A stretch of DNA of 64,000 bases, taken from assembly GCA_963931925.1 (NCBI GenBank), contig OZ007570.1, forward strand, positions 68,725,714 to 68,789,713, read 5' to 3'. Every line of letters begins with the position of its first letter. The stretch's first letter is position 1. A program made the translations under genes and the position numbers. The stretch is from Onchidella celtica. Lineage: Eukaryota > Mollusca > Gastropoda > Systellommatophora > Onchidiidae. The notes under the pieces are model-generated. The model was not told the DNA's origin, ran no database searches, and worked only from the letters and a program-made list of their open reading frames with translations. Positions 53,180 through 63,900 of this stretch are shown in pieces.

Positions 53180-56100
53180 ATGGCGGATCTCCGTGAGCTC
53201 ATGAAATTGGGTACGGAACTTGGCCTTGAGGGAGAGGAGCTGCGCAGCTGGATTAAAGAACAGCAGGCGGAATTGCGCGATGAGCGTGCTAAGGATAGAG
53301 AGCGAGAGGAGCAGGAGAGGGAGTTAAGGTTAAAGGAGATAGAAGCTCAAGAGCGGGAGACAGACGCGCGAGTAAGAATAGCGGAGTTGGAAATCAAAAA
53401 GAATACGCCAACAGAAACAGTTGAGCGGCAGGTACACAATAAAGGTGGCGTTAGGATTAAGCTCCCTACGTTCGACGACCGGAAGGACGACATAGACGCC
53501 TTCCTTTACAGGTTCGAACTGAACGCACAATTGCAATGGGGGGAAAATAAGGAATTATGGGCCACGTACCTGGCATCGCTATTGCAGGGGCGAGCGTTAA
53601 CTTACTTTAAAGAGCTACAGCGCGAAGACGTGCAAGATTACGATAAGCTGAAGGCTTTGCTGCTTCGCCGATTTGCGCGTACCGAGGAATATTTCCGGGA
53701 GCAGTTTAGGCGAGCACGCGCAGATACCAGGGAGGACTTTGCTGCCTTCGTCGCGAGACTAACGGAGTATTTCGCGAACTGGGTAGACTTGGCGCATGTG
53801 GGCACGGATTTCGCTAAACTGAAAGACCTAATGATCCGTGACCAGCTGTACGCGTCGTGCCACAAGGATCTGGTGGCTTTCCTGAAAGAGAACGAACCCG
53901 CGACGGTGCAGGAGGCGTCTAAGTTGGCGGAGGCATACCGTACGGCGCATCCGTCCAAACCAGTCGCCAGGGCGTACGTCCAAGATGCTGGGTACGTCGC
54001 CGTTGTCGAGGGGTCGCCGGCAGGACTTAGGGACAGGTCGCGTCAGCGTGGTGCCTATAGCGGGAGAGCCCAGGGGCAGCATAGGGGCTATCACCAATCA
54101 CCGGCATATGGATCCGGTAAGTTTGACCGAGCAGGAGGGCTAGGTCGCGGTAATGGCCGGGGGCGAGTTGTGACCTTTGCCGATGACCGACGGCATAGGG
54201 ACTCTAGTTCCGGTCGCGAGGGGTCACGGGGACCCAGGCCTAGGGCAGCACAGGGAGCGGAGTGTTGGACTTGCGGACGCGTGGGTCACTTTTCGCGCGA
54301 GTGTAGGGCCGCGAAGTGTTGGAACTGCGGAAGAGCAGATCACATCAGCGTGAACTGCCCGGCAGGTAGGATAGCGGCGAACGTGGACAGTAGCTCCAGT
54401 CCATGTTCCCCAAATAAATTTCATCATGCGGCTGCGTGTGTTACATCGGACAACGGAGGCGGACAGTATTCTAAGTGTCCCAGTTGTGAGAAGTTATTAT
54501 CTTCCGGTGTTTTACCTTGTGGGAGAAAGATCCCCGTCATAAATTCATGTCATACAGGAGGTGGTCTTAGGGTTTATCCGGGGTTTGTTGGGGACGAACC
54601 GGTCTCGGTTTTACGAGATACAGGATCTACCGTTGTGGGAGTGCATAGGGATTGCATTCGGGATTCACAGCTTACAGGTGAGACTGTCCCGTGCATCCAA
54701 TTTTCGGGGGCCATTGAGAAATTACCCATGGCAAGAATAATGATAGATACACCTTTCCTTAGCGGGGAAGTCGAAGCAGTCGTTGGTTGTTTTCCAGGCG
54801 CCCAGCTCATCATTGGGAATGTATCCCGGGTAGGTTCCCCTTCCGATGAGAACGTGCAAGCATGGTCGCAATCAAAAGGTATTGACTTTTGCGCCGCGGT
54901 CGAAACACGCCGACGGGTAGCCGATAAAGACAAGATTAGACCTTTGGCTACGCCAGCGGTCAACCTAGACATCACGCCGGAGCGCTTGGCGAGATTACAA
55001 AGGGAGGACCCATCATTAAACCCATGTTTTGGGGAAGTGCGAACCGAGAAAACGAGGAGATATAAGAACGGGTCGTCCTCCTTTGTTGTTCAGGCGGGCA
55101 TTCTGTTCCGTAAATATGTAACGGTGTCCTCCATTTTAAAGCAGGTCGTGGTGCCAGCGTTGCTGATCGCAACAGTGTTGCATTTGGCACATGATGTCCC
55201 ATTAGCGGGTCATATGGGGATAGCTAGAACCAAAGAAAGGGTTCTTAAAAATTTTTACTGGCCATCGATCCACAGAGATGTGCAGGTCTATTGTAAGACG
55301 TGCAGTGCGTGCCAAAAGACGACGCATAAGGGTCGTACACCCCAGGCCCCTCTTCAGAAGATCCCCACGGTCTCAGAACCGTTTAAAAAGGTCTCGATAG
55401 ACCTTGTTGGCCCCATTCACCCAGCGACCGATAGGGGGAATCGATTTTTCTTAACGGTCATATGTAATGCTACGAGATGGCCAGAGGCGGTTCCTCTGCG
55501 GACCATAACGTCTGAGGCAGTCGCGGAAGCGTTGTTTGCAATTTTCGCTAGGGTAGGAATACCAGAGCAAATTCTGTCTGATAGGGGCGCGCAATTTACG
55601 TCGCAGATGATGAAGGAATTGTTCCGCTTATTCAGTATACAACCCATCACTACCACCCCTTATCATCCGCAGGCTAATGGCATGTGCGAGAGATTGAACT
55701 CGACGTTAAAGTCGATGCTGCGTAAGGTAGCTGCGGATCGCCCTAAAGATTGGGATAGATATATCCCTGCGGTGTTATTCGCGTACAGAGAGGTACGGCA
55801 GGAGTCAACGGGATTCTCGCCGTTCGAAATGATGTACGGTCGTAGTCCCAGGGGCCCAACTGATGTTCTTCGGGACATGATGACGTCGCCATCATCGGGA
55901 GACGATGAGCAGATTTCGGTGTTTCAGTACCTTGTTGATTTAAGAGAAAGACTATCTTCAGCGCGCACTATAGCGGAAGAAGCTTCTGGTATCGCTTCGA
56001 AAAGAGCAAAAGACTATAAAGATAGAGGGTCCAAACTGAGAATTTTTAAGCCAGGAGACAAGGTTCTGTTGTTGTTACCTACGGACCATAATAAGTTATT

Positions 56101-57772
56101 GATGACATGGAAAGGTCCTTATGTTATTGAGCGAGTTGTTTCAAAGGTAGATTACGCTATCCACATTGATGGAGCGAGTAAGGTTTTCCATGTTAATATG
56201 CTACAGAGATTTTATGAGAGACCACAGTATCTGTGTGCACAGACAAGACCAGAGGAGACTGTCTTCTCTACTGCTTGTACGGGGGTCGTAGACCAGTTGG
56301 ACGGTGACGTAAGCGACACCGAGGCGCAGGAAGAGTTACAAATTCAATTGCCGGAGTTAACTGCGACACAAGGTTACAGGGACGTAAAAATTAACCCTGA
56401 CCTTACGAGTTCAAGAAGTAGGGAACTTGAGACCCTGTTAGCGTCATTTCCGGATGTTGTTACGGATTTGCCGGGTCGCACTACGGTGATCCAGCACCAA
56501 ATAAAGTTGACTTCGGATAAGCCAGTATTTCTTAGACCGTATCCGCTGCCTTTTTCTTCGAGAGATAGAGTCATAAAGGAAGTTGAGTCAATGTTGAAGT
56601 TGGATGTGATAGAACCATCAACATCGCCGTATTCATCACCCATTGTCCTCGTGAAAAAACTTGATGGATCGGTGCGGTTCTGTATTGATTTTCGAAGATT
56701 GAACACTATTACGGTAGGCGATAGGGAGCCTATTCCGTTTCAGGAGGAACTAATAGCTTCATTGGCCGGGTCCACGTGGTTTTCCAAGATAGATTTAACG
56801 AAAGGTTATTGGGAAATCCCGCTTACTGAGGAGTCTAAACAATACACGGCGTTTCAAACGCCCATTGGATTATTCCAATTTAAGGTCATGCCATTTGGGT
56901 TGGTAAACGCGCCAGCGACGTTTGCACGATTAATGAGATTAGTGTTGAAGGACATACCTAATGTCGTGTCATTCTTTGACGATATAGCATGCCATACGTC
57001 GACATGGTCTGATCATATTCAGACACTAACAGTAATTTTTCAACGATTACGTCATTTTGGGTTAACTGCTAAACCCGCAAAGATGGATTTGGCATGTCCA
57101 GAGATAGTATTCTTAGGACATATTGTGGGTAGAGGTGTTCAGAGACCTGAAGTAACAAAAATTGACAAGTTAGTAGGGTTGCAAATCCCTAAAACAAAGA
57201 AACAAGTCAGAAGCTTAGTGGGAATTTTAAATTATTATAGAAAGTTCATTCCAAATTTTTCCTCCTTGTCATCTTCTCTTACTGACCTTACTAAGAAGGG
57301 ACAACCCGATAAGGTCCAGTGGACGTCTGAATGTCAGACATCATTTGATAATTTGGTGACAGCATTATCATCGTCACCCATTTTGATATTACCCGATTTT
57401 CGATCTAATTTTATCCTCAGAACGGATGCGTCGGACTCTGGTGTCGGCGCTTGTCTTCTACAGGAGAAGAACGAATGTCTCCATCCTGTATGTTATGTCA
57501 GTAGGAAGTTATTGCAGAGAGAAAGAAAGTATTCTGTGATAGAGCGTGAGTGTCTTGCCATTGTCTGGTCCGTCCAGAAACTAGGACGTTATCTCATGGG
57601 ACGAGAATTTTGTATCCAGACAGACCACAAGCCACTGACATTTTTGTCGAAGAATCGTTCGTCCAGCCCACGCTTGTCTGGATGGGCATTGGCTTTGCAG
57701 CCGTATACCTTCGTTATTCAACCAATTCCAGGAACCAGCAATCATATCGCCGACTACCTTAGTCGAGCCTAG
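53180..57772 (+). CDS. Gag-Pol polyprotein, family A (1530 aa)
   Basis: A single open frame. Coiled coil with ER/KE repeats (about 15-75); capsid-like region (about 90-270); CCHC knuckles from C362 and C380; protease D480-T-G; integrase finger H671, H678, C708, C711; catalytic D741, D801, E837 (D-x59-D-x35-E); GPY at 979-981; RT after integrase, with catalytic FFDD at 1265-1268; RNase H with D1416, E1457, D1482; end DYLSRA. The Met at 53180 has the clear purine context AAATGG. Integrase upstream of RT marks the Gmr1 group. No frameshift or stop, so it is a plausible autonomous element. It is the intact reference for the fragments at 14.5-17.9 kb. Confidence 0.95.
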   Translation: MADLRELMKLGTELGLEGEELRSWIKEQQAELRDERAKDREREEQERELRLKEIEAQERETDARVRIAELEIKKNTPTETVERQVHNKGGVRIKLPTFDDRKDDIDAFLYRFELNAQLQWGENKELWATYLASLLQGRALTYFKELQREDVQDYDKLKALLLRRFARTEEYFREQFRRARADTREDFAAFVARLTEYFANWVDLAHVGTDFAKLKDLMIRDQLYASCHKDLVAFLKENEPATVQEASKLAEAYRTAHPSKPVARAYVQDAGYVAVVEGSPAGLRDRSRQRGAYSGRAQGQHRGYHQSPAYGSGKFDRAGGLGRGNGRGRVVTFADDRRHRDSSSGREGSRGPRPRAAQGAECWTCGRVGHFSRECRAAKCWNCGRADHISVNCPAGRIAANVDSSSSPCSPNKFHHAAACVTSDNGGGQYSKCPSCEKLLSSGVLPCGRKIPVINSCHTGGGLRVYPGFVGDEPVSVLRDTGSTVVGVHRDCIRDSQLTGETVPCIQFSGAIEKLPMARIMIDTPFLSGEVEAVVGCFPGAQLIIGNVSRVGSPSDENVQAWSQSKGIDFCAAVETRRRVADKDKIRPLATPAVNLDITPERLARLQREDPSLNPCFGEVRTEKTRRYKNGSSSFVVQAGILFRKYVTVSSILKQVVVPALLIATVLHLAHDVPLAGHMGIARTKERVLKNFYWPSIHRDVQVYCKTCSACQKTTHKGRTPQAPLQKIPTVSEPFKKVSIDLVGPIHPATDRGNRFFLTVICNATRWPEAVPLRTITSEAVAEALFAIFARVGIPEQILSDRGAQFTSQMMKELFRLFSIQPITTTPYHPQANGMCERLNSTLKSMLRKVAADRPKDWDRYIPAVLFAYREVRQESTGFSPFEMMYGRSPRGPTDVLRDMMTSPSSGDDEQISVFQYLVDLRERLSSARTIAEEASGIASKRAKDYKDRGSKLRIFKPGDKVLLLLPTDHNKLLMTWKGPYVIERVVSKVDYAIHIDGASKVFHVNMLQRFYERPQYLCAQTRPEETVFSTACTGVVDQLDGDVSDTEAQEELQIQLPELTATQGYRDVKINPDLTSSRSRELETLLASFPDVVTDLPGRTTVIQHQIKLTSDKPVFLRPYPLPFSSRDRVIKEVESMLKLDVIEPSTSPYSSPIVLVKKLDGSVRFCIDFRRLNTITVGDREPIPFQEELIASLAGSTWFSKIDLTKGYWEIPLTEESKQYTAFQTPIGLFQFKVMPFGLVNAPATFARLMRLVLKDIPNVVSFFDDIACHTSTWSDHIQTLTVIFQRLRHFGLTAKPAKMDLACPEIVFLGHIVGRGVQRPEVTKIDKLVGLQIPKTKKQVRSLVGILNYYRKFIPNFSSLSSSLTDLTKKGQPDKVQWTSECQTSFDNLVTALSSSPILILPDFRSNFILRTDASDSGVGACLLQEKNECLHPVCYVSRKLLQRERKYSVIERECLAIVWSVQKLGRYLMGREFCIQTDHKPLTFLSKNRSSSPRLSGWALALQPYTFVIQPIPGTSNHIADYLSRA

Positions 57773-58125
57773 GGCAAGATTTCAGGAGCTTATACATCGG
57801 AGGACAGGAACATTGACAGGATCTGTGTGAATGAGTCGACTTTAAAATATTGACATTATAAATATGATATGAAGAATGGTTGATAGGTTGAGTGGTTGTT
57901 GATTCTGTATTAAGTATTGTGATTAGTTAGCTATTCATGATGTGACACATATATGCATATTGCAGGCCATATTGATCCCCATATTTTCCCCTGATTTCGG
58001 TATTCTATATACTAGGGGAACTGGTAGGTCATTTTTAATGTAGGTATTGCTCAGGCTCACTCGTTGACAGTCATCTTGATGCGATTTGAAATTAATTGCA
58101 TTAATTTTTTTGGGGTGGGGGATGA
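57773..58125 (+). other. 3' untranslated region and polypurine tract
   Basis: 353 bases with no env-like ORF. GGGGTGGGGGATGA (58112-58125) abuts the LTR. Confidence 0.85.
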
Positions 58126-59029
58126 TGTCACGAGTGGAGTGAGCGATAGTTAATAATTACGGGGGGAAAGGAGGAGAGTAAAATTAACGCACGGAGACAG
58201 GGAAGAAAAGTCGTGCATGTCATGAGTGGGGTGTCTGAAGGAGGCGAAAGCGCTGTATAACTATCACTGCAAGTTAGAAGGTCCTAGGGAGCGGATCTGT
58301 GAATAATAGCCCATCGGGCAGAGATAAAAGGAAGCAGTCGAGAAGACTAGTGAAAGTCTTTCCAGTTATGACTGGTGTCGGGGACGGGCCGCAGAGCCAC
58401 CTCGATGAGCACAGGGGATAGGCCAGCATAGGGCCGGAGGCCACACATAGGCCAGAAGTGAGGCTGTCAGTGCAGGACAGTAGAGGCACATAAAGTCGTG
58501 GCAGTCAGGCCACGGACAGGGACGTAGATATGAGAGTGAATGAGATACTATATTGTTGCCATGTTGATAGGCTAGTGAACTGATACTATGTTGTTGCCAT
58601 GTTGATAGGCTAGTGAACTGATACTATGTTGTTGCCATGTTGATGGCTATGGAAATAATAATGTGTTATTGCCCTGCTGAGGTGCTAGGGGAGTGATAAG
58701 GGGTATGATAATAGGGAGGGGATATTGAGAGACTGCGGTGCCAGTGAACCATTAATGTACTATTAAGACCCTGAGGGGAGAGGCTGAGGCCGAAGTGCCT
58801 TTAGGAGTAACTACCGGATTGTGGACCCCAGGGAGCGTGTGTGTGAGAATAAGGCCGTTGTACGGCAGTCATTTCAATAATATAATATATGTAATTGCGC
58901 TATTATATGTACAATTATGTTTAATAAATGTGTGAGTCTGATGGGCTGTTTTATTAAGTGTTAAACTTGTTGTTCGTGATTGTCGTCCTGTCATAAACTA
59001 TTACATCTCCCAGTCTGGGATTTGTGACA
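58126..59029 (+). repeat. Family A 3' LTR, 904 bp
   Basis: Differs from the 5' LTR by one G fewer near 58231, one G more in GTGGCAGTCAGG, G to C in GGACCC(G/C)AGGG, and G to A in GGGCTGTTTT(G/A)TTAAG. Confidence 0.93.
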
Positions 59030-59520
59030 TCCCACAAACCGCAAATGTCTTTTTTGGGCAAATGGAATCGACGATTCTTCTCTCGGAACAGTTTGTGGTA
59101 TAAAGAATAACCGACAGGGATGTTGAGTCCACAATCGGCCTTGTATAGTTCAAACATTTTTGCCTCTTTGAGATCTGGGGCTAAATATTCCAGAGATATG
59201 GAAGCTCTGCAGTATTGTGACTCTATTCGTGGGAATCTGTTAATGTGCGCTTCCACTGCTTTTCTCTTTTGGTTGTCACAGACTTTATTGCTCTCTGTCC
59301 TTCCACCTCTTTTCCCCTTTTCCAATACACCATACTCATTAATTTTCTTAATAACTGTCTTGAAAAACGATGTGGAGACTCCAATGGTGTTTAGGAACAT
59401 TGTCTGACACACCTTAGTGTTCTTGCCTTCATGCGGTAATGTGTAGGCAATAGTTTTTTTCCCTTTTTTCGCGGAATTCCGTCTTCGTGAACTTCAGAAC
59501 TGACACACTGGGAATGCTGC
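59030..59520 (-). pseudogene. Transposase-like protein (DUF7869-like), N-terminal half
   Basis: From high to low coordinates the minus strand reads KKGKKTIAYTLPHEGKN, VCQTMFLNTIGVS, AVEAHINRFPRIESQYCRA, EYLAPDLKEAKMFELYKADC and FHLPKKDICGLW. It then meets the TCCCA duplication of the inserted element. The protein would continue at 51295 with ESKYKDNPQDEEF. The pattern (VCK.MFL.TL, F...ESHYCR, L...KMY.LY, FH.PKKD.C) is typical of the same family. This half is open for about 150 codons, and the other half is broken. Confidence 0.6.
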
Positions 59521-60289
59521 GCCGGGCCGGGTTTAGCATGACAGATTTGGACTACCCTGAGAGTAATCGGAAGAGAGTTAGAGGCCATTGTTTTGGGAGG
59601 CTCTCTGCTCTTGGCATTTACATCTCACTTTCTTTCTGCTGTTTTTTTTTTCATCCGTCTTCTGTCCAAGTCTTCCGATTCCTCTTCTTCTTCTTCTCTC
59701 CCATGTTTATACTTTCTTTCCTCCTTTTTTTTTCGCCTTCTTATGCCCTCGAAAGAAATGTTTGGTCTGGCACTAATAGAACGTGAAGGAGATGAGAAAG
59801 GGCAGGGGAGGGGGGGGGGCTTAAAATTATTTGAGCTGTCATATTTTTCTGTGATTCAGAACAAAATGTGAATGCCAAAGCAAGAGTTACCTTTGCATTC
59901 CTCAGGCACCATGGATCAGTGAATAGAGTACATAAATCAGAGAATTAAAAATTCACTCATGAAAAAAGAAAAGAATCATTCTTTGCGAAGCATAAATATC
60001 CTCTGGTATTCAATAAATCATATCAACTGGTAACAATTAGAAATAAGCCCTGCATCTGAAGAATTCTATTGAGGTACCGGTAGTTCACAAATTCCTAAAT
60101 AGGGTGGCGCATCTGGATTGGTGTGACGTAATTTGTATTTATATAACTCTTTAATCCCATTTGGGAAATTTGCCTTTGTGCCATTGCAGCCCAGTTATTA
60201 CTGAGGCAGGCACGTCGTCACCACAGTGCAGCACCGGTCGGGTATTTTTTTTTTTTGGGGGGGGGGAATAGTAAGGAAGACTTTTATAT
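59521..60289. other. Non-coding with C/T-rich and G-rich tracts
   Basis: Pyrimidine-rich 59630-59745, and a T-run followed by a G-run at 60244-60268. No supported gene. Confidence 0.4.
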
Positions 60290-60500
60290 TTAATTTTGCC
60301 GCAGCGGCCTGTTCGACATGCTCTTTTCGATTTTCAATTGCCAAGGTATCTTTAACGTGCGCAACTTGCACACGGGCCCTCCGAATTTTTTCGTCCTTAT
60401 CCGAGAAGACTAGGTACTCGATCCTTTCATTGAGTCCCTGTCATTGCAAGAGCATGGCCTTGTGGGTACAATGATCAGGGTGCGGACTTGGGACAACCTT
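60290..60500. repeat. SINE-like dispersed repeat
   Basis: Contains CAATTGCCAAGGTATCTTTA, ACGTGC, CACACGGGCCCTCCGAA and the 21-base motif shared with 38594-38614, then AATGATCAGGG. This string of motifs is one I associate with abundant short repeats in mollusc genomes. No classification possible from here. Confidence 0.45.
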
Positions 60501-60592
60501 AGGCCCAATTGAAAGGTTAGCCTTAAAAAGGATTTTTTTTTAAAATTGATTTCAAAACAGGCAAGTATTTTTCGATGTTTTTTAATGTTTTA

Positions 60593-60910
60593 TCATTTCA
60601 GTCGCTTTCTGAGTCGGATGTCTCCATTGGATTGATGACCATTTTCGGTTGAATAAAATGAAGGCCCTCGTTTTGCCAGTTTTCTTCCCTCAACCGCGAT
60701 ACATGGTCCTCTCTCTTGGAGAAAAATTCTGCAGCGACTGTTTTCAATGCTGCATGAGTTAGATTTTGGATGTCTGGCAGGTTGAAGGTCTTGTTCTCCA
60801 ATGTTCCGCATCGTATTGATTTTGATGTTTAAATCCACGATGAAAGGAATTCTGAAATTGAAAGATCTCAGATAACGCCCCTGACTCTGTGTTGGCCTAA
60901 CGGTGAACAA
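60593..60910 (-). other. Unidentified ORF-like region, possibly frameshifted
   Basis: Two overlapping minus-strand frames: one begins MFTVRPTQSQGRYLRSFNFR, the other ends HFIQPKMVINPMETSDSESD. They read like one short protein with a frameshift near 60800. The acidic serine-rich end is protein-like. It lies upstream (minus sense) of the transposase-like pseudogene, so it could be another part of that element. Confidence 0.25.
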
Positions 60911-63900
60911 TCACGAGAGTTTGTTTTTAAAGTCACTTTAATCCCGTGCTGTACCACATTTTAGTGGGACTCAAAACCATGTGTTAAATTATTACAGTAA
61001 ACCACCTAAATGTTTACCCTTGACGGTGCTCTCTTTATTTATATACCGCAAATAAACAAACTCGAAAAGTACTTGAATAATTCGGGGGCAAAAAGTCTGG
61101 GTTAGGGTCATCACAAATCTAAGACTTCACGCCAAATTACATTAAAATATCATCAACGGTTGCAACGCTACGAGCAGTTTTCTGTGATCATGCCTCGGTG
61201 AACGGACTATAGTTGATATGTTTTGCTTTCCCCATATTCCTGTGATTAGCGAGAACGTATTTTACATGTTAGGCCTTCATGTCTAAACACACAGACAAAC
61301 ACACAGAAAAGATACTAATGTTTTAATTTTCATTTTCATATTACCTCTTTTAAATTTTTTTCTAGCCACTTATCATGTAATAGAGTAGGGAAACAAGCTG
61401 AAATGGCTTGCCTCTGTTCATATTGTTGTCATTGAAGAGGTAATGAGATGAATTATGTCGTTATTTGACACTTTCAATCGACGGCGATGGTAGAAAAAGG
61501 TAAATAATCCAACAAGTATTTAAAAGAAAGGAGGAAGCGGGCATGTGAAAGGCAAAAGCCGAGAGGTTGACCAGATAAATAGAATGCTCGAGTCGGTGGG
61601 AGATGTTGCATGTTGGAATTCCAGTCTGGACACGGTTCAGTGTAATTTAATTCTCACAGCCTTAAAGAGACGGAGTTCACAGCCCCAGAGTGCTTAACAA
61701 AAGTGTAGCCGCTCCCACACACACACACACAAATGGACGAAAACTACACAAATGTTACTCATCATGCATTTTTAATAATGTTTCCATTTGTAAGAAAAAC
61801 AGCTGAAAAAGCGCCTATGGTCATCTCTGAAATTGTTACTGACAACAGAGAAAAAACAACAACCACAACAAAAGGTAAAAAATTCCAGGGTTTTTTAAAT
61901 TTCCAATGTCCTGAATGTAATAATTTTGTTCAGCTCGGCCAAAATAGTTTTTTGGAGTAGGACAAACAGTTTCAGTTACGAATGTAGCTAGATTACATTT
62001 TTTACTATGTACAGCAGACATAATAGACAGTAATGTTTATTGTTGTTTTTCGATTTAATTTTCTCGCCTGCTCTAGGGCAGAATCCGTTCTACCTGATGT
62101 CAGTTTTATTCTCATGACAAATTGCCTCCTGACTTGTATTCCATTGGCAGTACGTCCACTGGTAACCTATAGCAGCGGCACAATACCAATTAAATCATTG
62201 CTAACAGTTTATGATATCTATGACACCAATCCTGTAGTGCTTGATCAACAACTCAGTCGCCACTATGCGTGCAGCCACCGGACCAAATACGCACACATAT
62301 TTCAATTCGAAGTAATTTAAATGAAAAAAAAAATGCCCCATGCTATAACAAAGAACGTAGCAACAGCACAGACTGTACGTCTTGGTGTCACAATTAAGTG
62401 GAATTTCAGTGGTAAAATCGTTTGTGAATCGTTCTATAGTGATCAGAAGATGTAAAGTGAAAGAAAGGACCCCCCCCCCCCTCCCATGAATCAAGAATTT
62501 GAGCAGCCATATACAATGCATAAAAAAAAATAAACAATTTTAGAAAAAGGAAATCTAATGATGATTATACTGATAACTTTCCCCACAATGCCAATAATAC
62601 AAACAATGGGTTTGAACACGAATATTGTGATCCATGCAAAAGTATTTGGAAGTCTCATAGATGAGGCGTTATCATATCGGCCGACACAAGTTGAGTTCAT
62701 TATTGCCGTTTAACTTCTAGGCCTCAGCATCAACTGAAATAAACAACAACAAAAAAAGTAATAAATAAATAAATAAACCAAACAAAAAGAAAAAAAAAAT
62801 TGCTCCAACTTTATTTTGTGTGTGTGTGTGTCTGTGTGTGAGGAGGATGGGAAATGGTACATTCTAACCTTATTTTTCCAATACTGAAATGTTTCGATGC
62901 TTAAATTTCAATGACTAGTGTAAGGACCCGTTAAAAGAACGGCTTTAGGAGGCATGTAGATCTAGATCTAGTTACTCGGTCGGCACACAGATTATGTTGA
63001 TCTAGGTAGAAAACAATTCACAACTGGCACAGTAACACCCGCATGGCCTGTGCATAAGGCAGACGGCACCGAAACTCATTCAAACTTTGAAACGCAACCG
63101 GAAGTTTAAAGTCGAAACAAAACAAAGGCAGGAGGGAGGCCATCATTGTTGAGAAGAAAGCATTATTCGATGTTTTTCGGCCTATTTTCATTTATTACAA
63201 AATTACGATACACGCGTCAAAGGAATAGAGATAGTAGCAAAAAGAACTATCTTTCACATGTAATTTTTTCAGGTGTGGGCATTTCTTCCTCGCAGCAGTG
63301 AATTTTTTTCCTTGCTGTTTTTGTTTATATAGATATGCGATGCCACAGTGTTCCAGTTTTCTACGATGATTCTTGGTAATGAAATTTCAATAGAAGAGTC
63401 ATATAGGGCACAAGCTGGGCATTTTGGTGGTAAAGCCAACGAACTTTGCATAGTTGTTCTAAGTTTGCAGAATGTATCCACTGGATGGGCAAAAGGGCCA
63501 GAAAAATGCACTCACGAAGGCAAATTGCCACACGGATTTTTGGAAAGCTAAACATGTTTGGATTAATGTAATGAGGTGATAGTAATTGTAATCGAGTAGC
63601 TTTTTTTGCACAAAAGGAGGATCTAAAAGACCCCAACATATTTACACAGTTGTGTAGTTTTTGCTCCTGGATTGCACACAACAATCCGTGATTAAACATG
63701 ATATTGTTGAACTAAATTAGTTCATATCGATTAGGCAATCGCAGAGAAATGGGAAAGAAGACACTATAAAAGAGGAGAGCCCCTGCTACCAGAGGCTGCC
63801 GGGATATGACAATCTCTGAGTGACAGCCCGCCCTTGGTGGAGATAAGGTGTGAGGAAGGGGGGGGGGAGGGGAGGGAGTTATCCCAAGCATTGTCGGGTA

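Larger units (their letters stand above)
51296..59029 (+). mobile_element. Family A Gmr1-like LTR retrotransposon, plus strand, apparently complete
   Basis: 7734 bp with two 904-bp LTRs, TGTCAC/GTGACA ends, TCCCA target duplications, a tRNA-Pro-type primer site, a polypurine tract and one open Gag-Pol. The LTRs differ at about four positions (two 1-bp indels, two substitutions), so insertion was recent. It is oriented opposite to the dead copy at 13.0-38.6 kb and splits a transposase-like pseudogene. Confidence 0.95.
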
